Source: Chitinolyticbacter meiyuanensis
GTDB taxonomy: Bacteria > Pseudomonadota > Gammaproteobacteria > Burkholderiales > Chitinibacteraceae
Reading direction: 5' to 3'
Length of the DNA: 64,000 nt
NCBI RefSeq assembly: GCF_008033135.1
Contig: NZ_CP041335.1
Location: 2,299,925-2,363,924 of the forward strand
Within the stretch, counting starts at the first letter, position 1. Each line of letters begins with the position of its first letter. This document shows positions 54,274 through 62,873 of this stretch, piece by piece. Below the pieces are notes generated by a model. It searched no databases, was not told the origin of the DNA, and saw only the letters and a list, made by a program, of their open reading frames with translations. The position numbers and the translations under genes were made by a program.

Positions 54274-55764
54274 TCATCGCCGCGGCGCCACCTGCGGCAG
54301 CGTGATGAAGAAGGTGGTGCCGACGCCGGGTTCGCTGCGCACGATGATGTTGCCGCCCAGGGTCTGGGTGACGAGGTTGTACACCAGGTGCAATCCCAGG
54401 CCGCTGCCGCCCTGGGCGCGGCTGGTGGTGAAAAAGGGATCGAACACCTTGGGCAGGTGCTCGGGCGGGATACCGCGGCCGTTGTCGCTGAAGGTCAGGT
54501 TGATGGTCCCGGCCTCGTGCTGCGCCACGATCAGCACATCGCCGGCGTCGTCGCCCTGGAACGCATGCGCCAGTACATTGGTCAGCAGGTTGGTCAACAC
54601 CTGCGACAGTGCGCCGGGGTAGCCATCCATGGTCACCTGTTCGGGGCAATCGACGGTGATGCGGATGGGGCGGCGTTTCAACGATGGCGTGAGGCTGGTG
54701 ACCACTTCGTGCAGGTAATGCTGCAGCTCGTATTCGCGCCGGGCTTCCGAGGTCTGGTCGACGGCCACCCGTTTGAAGCTCTGGATCAGCGCGGCAGCGC
54801 GTTCGGCGTTGCCGAGGATCAGCTTGGCGCTTTCGCCTGCATTGTCGCAATAGGCAACGAGGTCGGACTTCTTCACTGCACCGGCATCGAGTTGCTGGCG
54901 AAAGTGCTGCGTTTCCTCGCTCAGTACCGAAGCACTGGTGAGGATCACTCCGACCGGGGTATTGATCTCGTGCGCCACGCCGGCGACCAGACCGCCCAGC
55001 GAGGCCATCTTCTCTGCCTGGACCAGGCTGGCCTGGGTGGCCTGCAGCTTGGTATAGGCTTCGTCCACATTGTGCTTGGCGCGGCGGATGGCTTCTTCGG
55101 CGAGCTTGCGCTCGTCCAGCTCGCTGGTCAGACGTTGCGTGATGCGATTGACGCTATGGCCCAGCGCGGCGAGCTCGTCCTGCCGCTGCAGTACCGGCGC
55201 CAGGTCGTCGAGCGAGAATTGGCGCTGGTCCGCCGAGCGATCAAGCGCGCTGCGCAGCGCCGCCAGCGGCCGCAACAGGATGCTGTTGAAGGTGCGCATC
55301 AGCACGGCAACGAGGATGGCGGCGAGCAACGCGATCTCCACCAGCTTGCGCCATACCAGCACGCGCAGCCGCTGTTCGATCTGGGCATTGGAGAGCCGGT
55401 AGCGCACCTCGCCGATGCGACGCCCTTCGAACTGCAGCGCCAGCGTCTGTTCAGGTCCGACCTGGCTCGCATCGGGTTTGCGGCGCGCCGACAGCGCTTC
55501 GCCATCGGCATGGACCGCGATCTCGACGAGGTTGGGCCATTGCAGCTCGGCATTGAGCACGTTTTCCAGCTGCTTGTCGTCGAAGTTCCAGACAATGGCC
55601 GGCAGCACGGTGGCGAGGCGCTGGCGCAACGCAGCCTCCTGCAGCGCAGCCTCGCGATACAGCGTGTCGTGTCCCTGCCAGTAGCTGTAAGTGCCCGATG
55701 CGCCGAGCACCAGCACGACGATGGTGATGAGCAGGAGATTGAGGCGGGCGCGAATGCTGTGCAT
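54274..55764 (-). CDS. sensor histidine kinase, orphan
   Basis: A 496-residue membrane kinase. Membrane segments lie at about 8-28 and 143-160, with a periplasmic sensor between, then a HAMP-like region and a coiled coil (residues 215-255). The H box is GLVAGVAHEINTPVGVIL with H265. The ATPase region has NLLTNVLAHAF as N box, DNGRGIP and GGSGLGLHLVYNL. The HEINTPVG H box belongs to the NtrB/ZraS-like broad group. No response regulator gene adjoins it; the partner must be elsewhere. Confidence 0.92.
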   Translation of the reverse strand: MHSIRARLNLLLITIVVLVLGASGTYSYWQGHDTLYREAALQEAALRQRLATVLPAIVWNFDDKQLENVLNAELQWPNLVEIAVHADGEALSARRKPDASQVGPEQTLALQFEGRRIGEVRYRLSNAQIEQRLRVLVWRKLVEIALLAAILVAVLMRTFNSILLRPLAALRSALDRSADQRQFSLDDLAPVLQRQDELAALGHSVNRITQRLTSELDERKLAEEAIRRAKHNVDEAYTKLQATQASLVQAEKMASLGGLVAGVAHEINTPVGVILTSASVLSEETQHFRQQLDAGAVKKSDLVAYCDNAGESAKLILGNAERAAALIQSFKRVAVDQTSEARREYELQHYLHEVVTSLTPSLKRRPIRITVDCPEQVTMDGYPGALSQVLTNLLTNVLAHAFQGDDAGDVLIVAQHEAGTINLTFSDNGRGIPPEHLPKVFDPFFTTSRAQGGSGLGLHLVYNLVTQTLGGNIIVRSEPGVGTTFFITLPQVAPRR

Positions 55765-55821
55765 GGCGGGGCAAGTCAGGGTTCTGGCTCCACTGTAGCC
55801 CCCTGGCCGGACATATGCCGC

Positions 55822-56484
55822 TTATTTACGCGCGAGGTAGAAGCGGTCGTCGAAAGTGGCCACCCACTCGGGGCGGTAGACCACCAGCAATGTGAGATGG
55901 ATGCCGGTGGTGAAGGCTTCCGGCCAGCCCATCAGAAAGTAGTAGGGTAGCTGTTCGGTGAAGAGGAAATCCGTTGCGTAGGCGCCAGCCATGGCCAGCA
56001 GCAGACAGCTTGCCAGTCCGACGGCCCACATCGACAGTGCGGCGGCGGCAAAACAGTTGAAGAACACGTAGACGAAGTAGTTGGCGGGGAGGTGGCGCTG
56101 CGCCCACGTCAGCAGGCAGCAGGTGAGCCAGCTCGGCAGCAGGCCGACCAGCAGCCACGCCAAGCCCAGGCTGGCCCAATCGCCATGGCCCTGCGCAGCC
56201 TCGGCCGCGAGCACCACGGCCATGCCGAGCTTGGCGGCATGCGGGCCGGCGATCAGTGTCAGCGCGCTGGTACCCAGTAAATGAAAAGCCAGGCCAGGAT
56301 GGACTTCCGCCTTGAGCTGCCACAATGCCAGCACGGCCACAGTGGCGCCGAACCACGCGGTCAGCTGCGATTGGCGCAACGCCAGCCACGGCACGTGCCA
56401 CGCCGTCTGCACCAGCCCAAGCCCGGCAAGCAGCCAGCCCAGTGCCAGCCAGTCGGCCGGGAAGTGCGCCGCAACCGGATTCAT
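55822..56484 (-). CDS. CbiM-like membrane protein (ECF-type component, COG3235)
   Basis: A 220-residue protein with about six hydrophobic segments and the pattern of the CbiM-related predicted membrane proteins: QLKAEVHPGLAFHLLGTSALTLIAGP, then PANYFVYVFFNCFAAAALSMW, and YYFLMGWPEAFTTGIHLTLL. CbiM proteins are substrate subunits of cobalt or nickel importers, but this group lacks the N-terminal MHIxDG metal-binding start of true CbiM. The ligand is therefore uncertain. It is the last gene of a four-gene operon, one base after the hydrolase gene. Confidence 0.78.
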   Translation of the reverse strand: MNPVAAHFPADWLALGWLLAGLGLVQTAWHVPWLALRQSQLTAWFGATVAVLALWQLKAEVHPGLAFHLLGTSALTLIAGPHAAKLGMAVVLAAEAAQGHGDWASLGLAWLLVGLLPSWLTCCLLTWAQRHLPANYFVYVFFNCFAAAALSMWAVGLASCLLLAMAGAYATDFLFTEQLPYYFLMGWPEAFTTGIHLTLLVVYRPEWVATFDDRFYLARK

Positions 56485-56485
56485 C

Positions 56486-57148
56486 TCAGCCCGGCAGACC
56501 GGCCCAGTGGCGTTCGACTAGCTGAGCGAGCTGGGTCAACCGGCCGTGGAAGAAGTGGCCGACACCGGGCACCACGACCACCGGCAGCTGCTGTGGGCGG
56601 GCCCAGTCCAGCACGGCGGTAAGCGATACCACTTCGTCTTCCTCGCCATGGATCACCAGCGTATCGGCCGGAACCTGCGGGAAGTCGTAGCGGCTGACGG
56701 CCGGGCCGACCAGCACCATGGCCTCGACCTCGTCGTTTGCCAACCGCTGGCGTAGCCGGCTCTGCACCAGCGTGCCGAATGAAAACCCCGCCAGCACCAC
56801 CGCGCTGGCTTGCGGATGTTCGGCCCGGGTATGGGCCAGCACGGCGGCCATGTCGTCCGGCTCGTGCTCGCCACGGCTGTGTTGGCCTTCCGATTGGCCC
56901 ACGCCACGCAGGTTGGGGCAATAGGCGACGTAGCCGAGCCGCGACAGCGTCTTGGCCAGCGTGTGAACGATCTTGTTGGTGAAGCTGCCGCCTTCCAGCG
57001 GGTTGGGATGGGCGACGAGGGCGATGCCGCGCACCGTGTCCAGGGCGGAATCGAGCCGCAGGCACTCCAGCCGACCGGCCGGGCCGGCGATGTCGACGGG
57101 GGTGAAGGTAGGCGCCTTGCGCGGCTGGGTCATGTCGCTGCCACTCAA
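56486..57148 (-). CDS. alpha/beta hydrolase (dienelactone-hydrolase-like)
   Basis: A 220-residue cytoplasmic hydrolase. It has an early VAHPNPLEGGSFTNKIV strand/loop with the H-P-x-P feature of this group, nucleophile elbow AGFSFG (S123), D171 in HGEEDEVV and H198 in VGHFFHG complete the triad. Substrates of this short alpha/beta group are not known. Its start overlaps the stop of the ferredoxin gene by four bases. Confidence 0.9.
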   Translation of the reverse strand: MSGSDMTQPRKAPTFTPVDIAGPAGRLECLRLDSALDTVRGIALVAHPNPLEGGSFTNKIVHTLAKTLSRLGYVAYCPNLRGVGQSEGQHSRGEHEPDDMAAVLAHTRAEHPQASAVVLAGFSFGTLVQSRLRQRLANDEVEAMVLVGPAVSRYDFPQVPADTLVIHGEEDEVVSLTAVLDWARPQQLPVVVVPGVGHFFHGRLTQLAQLVERHWAGLPG

Positions 57149-57456
57149 AGCTTCAGCCGCTCGACGACACGGCCGTTCACGATATGCTCGTTGATGATCT
57201 CGTCGATGTCTTCGCGGTCGATGTAGGTGTACCAGGTCTCTTCCGGGTAGATCACCATCACCGGGCCTTCCTCGCAGCGGTCAAGGCAACCGGCCTTGTT
57301 TACGCGCACCTTGCCCGGCCCGGAGAGCTTCAGGATTTTGATCCGATCCTTGGCATAGGCCTGCAGTTCGCTGGCGCCGCAGCGGTTACAGCTCTGGCGC
57401 TCGCCTTCGGGGCGCTCGTTCAGACAGAAAAACACGTGGTGCTGGTAGTAGCCCAT
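57145..57456 (-). CDS. thioredoxin-like [2Fe-2S] ferredoxin
   Basis: A 103-residue protein with five cysteines: C11, C23, C26, C57 and C61. The pattern of CLN near residue 11, then CxxC, and CLDRC (57-61) fits the thioredoxin-fold [2Fe-2S] ferredoxins; VRVNKAGCLDRCEEGPVMVIYPE is close to the consensus of proteobacterial members. It probably carries electrons for an unknown partner. It lies seven bases after the unrecognised 360-aa gene. Confidence 0.93.
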   Translation of the reverse strand: MGYYQHHVFFCLNERPEGERQSCNRCGASELQAYAKDRIKILKLSGPGKVRVNKAGCLDRCEEGPVMVIYPEETWYTYIDREDIDEIINEHIVNGRVVERLKL

Positions 57457-57463
57457 GGCGACC

Positions 57464-58546
57464 TCAGTGTTGGGAAACGGGGTGGTAGTGCGCGGTGACG
57501 AAGAAGGGCAGGCCGTCCTGCTGATCCGGCTGCACGGTTTCGATCACGCGGATGTCGTCGAGCTGGCATTCGCGCAGCAGGCCCTCGGCATACTCGCGCA
57601 CCTGCTCGGCAGCATCGAGCGGCGCCAAGGGCCAGACGAAGCCTTCCCAGCGCTCGCCATCCTCCTGGCTGGAAAAACTGATGCGGATCTCGCCGCCCTC
57701 ATGCGCGGCAATGCAGCCCACCGGCGTGCGCCGCTTGCTGCGCATGCTACGGATGGCGTTGCTTGCTGCCACCTGCAAGCGGGTTTCCAGCTGGGTGACG
57801 CGACCGGATTCCTGCGCTGCCAGCCAGGTTTGTGGTACCCGCGGCATGGCGAACAGGGTGACGCCATCCTGAGCCAGTGCCTTGCCGATCAGGTCGGCCA
57901 GCGGCATGCCCCAGGCACCGACGCTGCCGTTGAGGCGAATGGCAGGATCGGCCTGGTCGGCTTGCGTCGCCACGCCGACCAGGTAGCGTAGGAACACGCC
58001 CTCGTCCTTGCAGGTGATCGGAGCCTCGCGCACCGACCGCGCCACGGCCTCTGGCTGCGGCGCATCGCGCCATTCGGCCAGTTGCGCCGGGTTGATGGCC
58101 GCCAAATCGCCCGGATGCACCAGCGCAGGCGCAAGATAGACCTCCGCATCGGGCCGGATCACGCCATGCTGGCGCAGCAGTGCCAGCACCGCATCGGTAT
58201 CAGGCAGGTGCCCAGCCAGTTGCACCTGACTGCGCGCGCCTACCACCAGGATGAGGGGGATGGCGAACGGCACGCCCCAGCTCGCGGCGCCGTTCGATCC
58301 CTCGCACAGCTCGCGCACGATCTGCCACAGCAGCTTGTAGCCTTCCTGCGAGGGCGCCTGTGTCAGCGCACCGTTCAATGCATAGTGATCGCGCGCGGCG
58401 ATGAGCTCCGCCACGATGGCGGTCAAGGCCTTGCGCTTCTCGGCGGCAACCGGCGCATCGCTTTCGGTGAGGTAGGACATCAGTGCGCGGATCACCGGGT
58501 TTTGCGGATTCACGCGTGGGTAGAGGCGGGGGTCGGGCAGGTACAT
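57464..58546 (-). CDS. unrecognised 360-residue protein
   Basis: I do not recognise a family. The protein is soluble, without signal peptide or membrane segment. It begins MYLPDPRLYPRVNPQNPV and has an N-terminal helical part (about residues 20-85), a middle rich in hydrophobic strands (PFAIPLILVVGARSQVQLAGHL) with alternating helices, and a C-terminal part containing SNAIRSMRSKRRTPVGC. Two cysteines near the middle and end are not arranged as a metal site. It heads a tight operon with a [2Fe-2S] ferredoxin, an alpha/beta hydrolase and a CbiM-like protein, so a redox or metal-related cytoplasmic role can be suspected only from context. The start at 58546 is chosen from the position 26 bases after the predicted transcript start. 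Confidence 0.7.
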   Translation of the reverse strand: MYLPDPRLYPRVNPQNPVIRALMSYLTESDAPVAAEKRKALTAIVAELIAARDHYALNGALTQAPSQEGYKLLWQIVRELCEGSNGAASWGVPFAIPLILVVGARSQVQLAGHLPDTDAVLALLRQHGVIRPDAEVYLAPALVHPGDLAAINPAQLAEWRDAPQPEAVARSVREAPITCKDEGVFLRYLVGVATQADQADPAIRLNGSVGAWGMPLADLIGKALAQDGVTLFAMPRVPQTWLAAQESGRVTQLETRLQVAASNAIRSMRSKRRTPVGCIAAHEGGEIRISFSSQEDGERWEGFVWPLAPLDAAEQVREYAEGLLRECQLDDIRVIETVQPDQQDGLPFFVTAHYHPVSQH

Positions 58547-58578
58547 GCGGGCTTGGAAACTACGGTCTGCAAAGGTCC

Positions 58579-58584
58579 AATTAT
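58579..58584 (-). promoter_or_regulatory. candidate -10 box of the 360-aa/ferredoxin operon
   Basis: Perfect TATAAT on the minus strand; predicted start about 26 bases before the ATG at 58546. No good -35 seen. Confidence 0.4.
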
Positions 58585-58707
58585 ACGCCCGGCACTGCAG
58601 CCGGCGCATGGTGGATTGCCCGTGCAAGGCGCGCCGGCATTGGCCTTGTGCATCCCGCGGGGGACTGTGCACCGCAACATGGCAGCGTGCGCAATCCCTT
58701 GAATTGA

Positions 58708-58737
58708 TTGACGATAGTGGGGGAAATCGGCTAAATT
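58708..58737 (+). promoter_or_regulatory. candidate promoter of a small RNA
   Basis: TTGACG (58708-58713), 18-base spacer, TAAATT (58732-58737). No protein gene follows on this strand; a strong terminator does, 90 bases later. Confidence 0.45.
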
Positions 58738-58743
58738 GGAAGC

Positions 58744-58831
58744 TCTGTTGGGATGCAGCAAGGTGCGTCTTGATAGTTTCTCCTTTGTAGATGTTGCTTG
58801 AAACCCGGAATTCGTTTTCCGGGTTTTTTTT
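58744..58831 (+). ncRNA. candidate regulatory small RNA with anti-Shine-Dalgarno loop
   Basis: About 88 bases from the predicted start of the promoter at 58708-58737 to the end of a strong terminator. A weak first stem AGCAA (58757-58761) / TTGCT (58794-58798) would enclose TTTCTCCTTT (58777-58786), which is complementary to AAGGAG ribosome sites, a hallmark of Hfq-dependent sRNAs that block translation. The 3' part is a rho-independent terminator. No coding frame is convincing. The terminator could instead serve the acylphosphatase gene on the other strand, but its T run favours this strand. Confidence 0.45.
58802..58831 (+). terminator. rho-independent terminator of the small RNA
   Basis: Perfect 9-bp stem AACCCGGAA (58802-58810) / TTCCGGGTT (58817-58825), 6-base loop, T run 58824-58831. 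On the minus strand only three T follow the stem. Confidence 0.85.
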
Positions 58832-58842
58832 CCCGCCTTTGG

Positions 58843-59118
58843 CTAAATCGTCGGCAGCTCGCGAAAGCTGCCGAGGTCCTCCGATTGGGCCGAGGTACGC
58901 TGCACTTTTTCGACACGCGCCCCCGGTGGGCCATGGTGCGCCCACTGCGCCAGCGCTTCCACCAAGGGCTCCTCGCCTTCAGCGTGCAGCTCCACGCTGC
59001 CGTCGTGCCGGTTGCGTACCCAACCTGCCACGCCGAGGCGTTCGGCTTCCAGGCAGGCGGCGAAGCGAAAGCCCACACCCTGCACCCTTCCTTCGATCTG
59101 CAAGCGGATCGCGATCAT
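58843..59118 (-). CDS. acyP: acylphosphatase
   Basis: A 91-residue enzyme hydrolysing acyl phosphates such as acetyl phosphate. The signature GRVQGVGFR holds catalytic R18, and N36 lies in GWVRNRHDGSVE; both are required. Length is typical. A strong AAGGAG ribosome site lies six to eight bases before the ATG. Confidence 0.96.
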   Translation of the reverse strand: MIAIRLQIEGRVQGVGFRFAACLEAERLGVAGWVRNRHDGSVELHAEGEEPLVEALAQWAHHGPPGARVEKVQRTSAQSEDLGSFRELPTI

Positions 59119-59202
59119 GTCCTGCTCCTTGGTACCGATTGGTCCAAGTCACGGTATACACGATGCGCGTGGCGACCATGCTGGCCAATTAGGCCGGAGA
59201 GC

Positions 59203-59337
59203 TCAGCGTGCGCCGAACAGGCCAACAATGCCGATGATGATCAAGTAGACGGCGATGATGTAGTTGAGCAGGCGCGGCATCACGAGGATAAGGACGCCGG
59301 CGATCAACGAAACCAATGGGCCGATGGCAACGTACAT
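59203..59337 (-). CDS. DUF3096 small membrane protein
   Basis: A 44-residue protein with two hydrophobic segments joined by a short basic turn: VAIGPLVSLIAGVLILVMPR, then LLNYIIAVYLIIIGIVGLFG. The second-half pattern PRLLNYI-A-YLI-IG is that of the DUF3096 family, small inner-membrane proteins of unknown role found next to stress genes in other proteobacteria. A good ribosome site (GGGAG, seven bases before the ATG) supports it. It is transcribed alone between acyP and metG. Confidence 0.85.
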   Translation of the reverse strand: MYVAIGPLVSLIAGVLILVMPRLLNYIIAVYLIIIGIVGLFGAR

Positions 59338-59485
59338 GGGTGTGCTCCCGAAGCTGCACCGAAACAGGTGCCTTCCCCGAGCTTAGCGCCACCGCTTGGC
59401 GTGCCCATGTGACAAATGCCAGCCGGGGCGGCGCCCAAGAAAAATGCGGCACCGTAGTGCCGCATTGTTTGGATCGTGGACTGGC

Positions 59486-61651
59486 TTACTTCACCCGCAT
59501 GCCGGGCTTGGCACCGCTGTCCGGATTGAGGATGTAGAGCCCGCCATCACCGCCGGCGGCAAGCACCATGCCCTCGCTCATGCCGAACTTCATCTTGCGC
59601 GGCGCGAGGTTGGCCACCATCACGGTCAGCCGGCCCTGCAGCTCTTCGGGCTTGTAGGCGGATTTGATGCCGGCGAATACATGGCGCGTTTCCGTGCCGA
59701 TATCGAGCATGAGCGACACCAGCTTGTCGGCGCCCTCAACCGCCTTGGCCTCGACGATTTTCGCCACGCGCAGGTCGATTTTCATGAAGTCATCGATGCT
59801 GATGGTATCGGCAATCGGCGGCACTTCGTAGTCGAGCGTGGGGGCGGCGGCTTCGGCTGCTGCCGGTGCCAGGCTTTGCTTGTTTTCTTCGATCATCGCT
59901 TCAATGGCCTTGGGGTCGACCCGCGTCATCAGGTGGTTGTAGACGTTGATGGTGTGGCCGAGCAGCAGACTGTCGGCATCGGCCCAGGAAAGCGGAGCGA
60001 TGGCGAGGAAGGCTTCGACATCGGCGGCGAGCTTAGGCAGCACCGGCTTCAGATAAATGGTGAGCAGGCGGAAAGCGTTGATCAGCACCGAGCACACCTC
60101 ATGCAACTTCTGATCTTGGCCTTCCTGCTTCGCCAGCTCCCAAGGCTTGTTCTCATCCACGTACTGATTAACCGAATCTGCCAAGGCCATCGTTACGCGA
60201 ATGGCTTTTGCATACTCGCGAGATTCAAAGTGCGCCGCAATTTCAACTGCGGTACCTTGTAGATTTTGGAGCAATCTACGTCCAGATTGGCCTGGGATAT
60301 AAAGTTTCTTCTGCAGTGCCGTGGTTTCGAAAATCCCACCAAGCGCTTCAGTATTCAATTTCTCTGCGACTTGGGGATCAAACACCAGCTCGTGCTCAGG
60401 CAATTCTTGCGCCAGCTGCCCGCCAAAGCGCTTGGCGATGAAGCCGGCGGCGCGGCTGGCGATGTTGATGTACTTGCCCACCAGATCGCTGTTCACCCGG
60501 GCGGCGAAGTCTTCCAGGTTGAGGTCGATGTCCTCGATCGCCGAATTGAGCTTGGCGGCGAAGTAGTAGCGCAGCCATTCCGGGTTGAGGTGGCGCAGGT
60601 ACGATTCGGCGGTGATGAAGGTGCCGCGGCTCTTGCTCATCTTGGCGCCGTCGACGGTCAGGAAACCGTGGGCATTGATGCCGGTGGGCGTGCGAAAACC
60701 GCTGTATTCCAGCATGGCCGGCCAGAACAGCGCGTGGAAGTAGAGGATGTCCTTGCCGATGAAGTGATACAGCTCGGCGTCGCTGTCCTTGTTCCAGTAG
60801 CTGTCGAAGTCGAGGCCCAGGCGATCACACAGGTTGCGGTGGCTGGCCATGTAGCCGACCGGGGCATCGAGCCACACGTAAAAGTACTTGCCCGGCGCAT
60901 CGGGGATCTCGAAGCCGAAGTAGGGCGCATCACGGCTGATGTCCCAGTCGGTGAGGCCGGCTTCGAACCATTCCTGCATCTTGTTGGCGGCGCCTTCTTG
61001 CAGGCGAGGGCGCTCGGCGCCGTCGACGGCGGCCGAGCCACGGGTCCAGCCGCGCAGGAAATCCTCGCAATCGCCCAGCTTGAAGAAGTAGTGCTCGGAG
61101 TCCTTCAGCACCGGCGTGGCGCCGGAGACGGCCGAGTAGGGGTTCTTCAGCTCGGTCGGGCTGTAGGTGGTGCCACAGACCTCGCAGTTGTCGCCGTACT
61201 GATCCTTGGCCGCGCACTTGGGGCATTCGCCCTTCACGAAGCGGTCCGGCAGGAACATGTTCTTCACCGGGTCGTACAGCTGGCTGATGGTGCGATTGAC
61301 GATCTTGCCGTTCGATTTCAGCGCATCGTAGATACGGTAGGCGTATTGCCGGTTTTCCTCGGAATTGGTGCTGTAGTAGTTGTCGAATTCGACGTGGAAA
61401 CCAGTGAAATCACGCAGGTGCTCACCGTGCACGCGCTCGATCAGGGCCTCCGGGCTGATGCCTTCTTTTTCTGCGCGCAACATGATGGGCGTACCGTGGG
61501 TGTCGTCGGCGCAGACGTAGTGACAGGTGTGGCCGCGCATCTTCTGAAAGCGGACCCAGATGTCGGTCTGGATGTATTCGACGAGGTGGCCAAGATGGAT
61601 GGCGCCGTTGGCGTAAGGCAGGGCGGAGGTGACGAGGATCTTGCGTGGCAT
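59486..61651 (-). CDS. metG: methionyl-tRNA synthetase, with an extra AT-rich segment
   Basis: A 721-residue class I synthetase charging tRNA-Met. HLGH (19-22), the zinc knuckle CPKC...CEVC (about 145-160), KMSKS, the WLDAP motif, and a C-terminal tRNA-binding OB domain ([16 protein letters not shown]) are present. Between the KRFGGQ helix and the FESRE helix the chain is about 38 residues longer than in E. coli MetG; that stretch (about 60235-60370) has only some 45% GC against roughly 60% around it. It is in frame and looks folded, so it is probably a lineage insertion rather than damage. A TATAAT box lies about 40 bases before the ATG. Confidence 0.97.
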   Translation of the reverse strand: MPRKILVTSALPYANGAIHLGHLVEYIQTDIWVRFQKMRGHTCHYVCADDTHGTPIMLRAEKEGISPEALIERVHGEHLRDFTGFHVEFDNYYSTNSEENRQYAYRIYDALKSNGKIVNRTISQLYDPVKNMFLPDRFVKGECPKCAAKDQYGDNCEVCGTTYSPTELKNPYSAVSGATPVLKDSEHYFFKLGDCEDFLRGWTRGSAAVDGAERPRLQEGAANKMQEWFEAGLTDWDISRDAPYFGFEIPDAPGKYFYVWLDAPVGYMASHRNLCDRLGLDFDSYWNKDSDAELYHFIGKDILYFHALFWPAMLEYSGFRTPTGINAHGFLTVDGAKMSKSRGTFITAESYLRHLNPEWLRYYFAAKLNSAIEDIDLNLEDFAARVNSDLVGKYINIASRAAGFIAKRFGGQLAQELPEHELVFDPQVAEKLNTEALGGIFETTALQKKLYIPGQSGRRLLQNLQGTAVEIAAHFESREYAKAIRVTMALADSVNQYVDENKPWELAKQEGQDQKLHEVCSVLINAFRLLTIYLKPVLPKLAADVEAFLAIAPLSWADADSLLLGHTINVYNHLMTRVDPKAIEAMIEENKQSLAPAAAEAAAPTLDYEVPPIADTISIDDFMKIDLRVAKIVEAKAVEGADKLVSLMLDIGTETRHVFAGIKSAYKPEELQGRLTVMVANLAPRKMKFGMSEGMVLAAGGDGGLYILNPDSGAKPGMRVK

Positions 61652-61686
61652 GCGGATTTCCGGAGGTCCTGTGTCTCAATCGGGCG

Positions 61687-61692
61687 ATTATA
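61687..61692 (-). promoter_or_regulatory. candidate -10 box of metG
   Basis: Perfect TATAAT on the minus strand, with the predicted start about 30 bases before the metG ATG. Confidence 0.4.
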
Positions 61693-61713
61693 CCGCAGCC
61701 CGTCAGCTACCCC

Positions 61714-61743
61714 ATGACAGCTTCAATCTTACGGCGCTATAGT
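61714..61743 (+). promoter_or_regulatory. candidate promoter of the Hpt gene
   Basis: ATGACA (61714-61719), 18-base spacer, TATAGT (61738-61743). The predicted start near 61750 favours the ATG at 61778 over the one at 61763. Confidence 0.45.
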
Positions 61744-61777
61744 CGGGGCACAACGATGACAAATGGGCAGAGCAACC

Positions 61778-62152
61778 ATGGCTGATCGGGATGAGAGCGT
61801 GATCGAGCGGATCGAGGCAGAGCTGGCCAGCGTCGAGGCCATGATGGCGCAGTTGCGCAGTCAGGTCGGCATGGACCTGCGCGCCGAGCTGATCGCCGCC
61901 TTCGTACCCTTGCTGCAGGACACGTTGAGCCGCTTGCCGCCCGCCCTTGCCGGTGGCGATGCCGACAGCGTGATCCGGCTGTCGCACAAGCTCAAGGGTG
62001 CCGCGCTGCAGCTGGGTGCCGAGCGGCTCGCCAGCGGCTGTCAGCAGATCGAGGCGGCCGGCCGCCAAGGCCAGTTGCAGCTGGCGGAGGCGACCTTCGC
62101 TGGCGTGCGCGATCTGTCGCATGGGCTGTTGCTGGGCTTCAGCGCGCACTGA
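61778..62152 (+). CDS. orphan Hpt domain protein
   Basis: A 124-residue histidine-phosphotransfer domain on its own. The helical bundle has the signature LSHKLKGAALQLGAERL with phospho-acceptor H70, after an Ala/Leu helix (LLQDTLSRLPPALAG). Such proteins relay phosphate between hybrid kinases and response regulators; no partner gene is adjacent, and the orphan kinase at 54274 is not a hybrid. The start at 61778 fits the promoter; an in-frame ATG at 61763 would add five residues. The ribosome site is weak. Confidence 0.85.
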   Translation: MADRDESVIERIEAELASVEAMMAQLRSQVGMDLRAELIAAFVPLLQDTLSRLPPALAGGDADSVIRLSHKLKGAALQLGAERLASGCQQIEAAGRQGQLQLAEATFAGVRDLSHGLLLGFSAH

Positions 62153-62246
62153 CCCTGCTGCGGTTGCTGCATGGCAGCACGGGCTGAGCGTGCCAAGCCC
62201 CCGCAGTGACCCCTAGAATGGCGCATCGCCGTTCGCTGCCGTGGTC

Positions 62247-62873
62247 ATGCCCACACTTCCCGTTCCCCAGTTCGATTGGTTCACCCACATTGGCACCGCT
62301 GCGTTCGCGTTCTCCGGCTACCTGATTGGCGCACGCAAGCGTTTTGATCTGCTGGGCGTGCTGATCCTGGCGCTGCTCACTGCCATTGGCGGCGGCGTGC
62401 TGCGTGATGTGCTGGTCAATCGCATCCCGCAGATCTTCATCGATTCCGCGCCGCTCTACACCATCTTCGCCTCTCTGCTGGCGGCCTGGGTGCTCAAGTT
62501 GCATCAGCAGCGTACGGGCCTGCTGCAACGGGCATTCATCGTGGCCGATTCGATTGGGCTAGTTGCCTTCAGCATCGCTGGTGCCCAGATCGGCATCGCC
62601 TTGGAACTCAATCTCTTTGGCGTGTGTTTCCTCGGCTTTGTCACCGCGGTCGGCGGCGGGCTGGTCCGCGACATGATGGTGAACGATGTGCCATTCATCC
62701 TGCACGAGGATTTCTACGGCACCGTCGCGCTGCTGATGGCGGGGCTGGTCTACCTGCTGACCCAGTACCAGATGTTCAACCCGCTGACCATGTGGCTGCT
62801 GTTCGGTTGCGGGCTGGCGCTGCGGCTGATCGCGCACGTGAGCGATCTCAAATTGCCAAGGCTGGACGAATGA
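62247..62873 (+). CDS. TRIC-type cation channel family protein (UPF0126)
   Basis: A 208-residue membrane protein with seven hydrophobic segments and the duplicated UPF0126 motif: TAIGGGVLRDVLVNRIP in the first half and TAVGGGLVRDMMVNDVPFIL in the second. The family has the fold of trimeric intracellular cation channels; the ion is not known for bacterial members. ATG 62247 is preferred over a GTG at 62241. Its stop overlaps the Nudix start by four bases. Confidence 0.9.
   Translation: MPTLPVPQFDWFTHIGTAAFAFSGYLIGARKRFDLLGVLILALLTAIGGGVLRDVLVNRIPQIFIDSAPLYTIFASLLAAWVLKLHQQRTGLLQRAFIVADSIGLVAFSIAGAQIGIALELNLFGVCFLGFVTAVGGGLVRDMMVNDVPFILHEDFYGTVALLMAGLVYLLTQYQMFNPLTMWLLFGCGLALRLIAHVSDLKLPRLDE

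Noticed and set aside
60266..61717. Long open frame opposite metG
   Set aside because: Antisense shadow of a certain gene; no ribosome site or family pattern.
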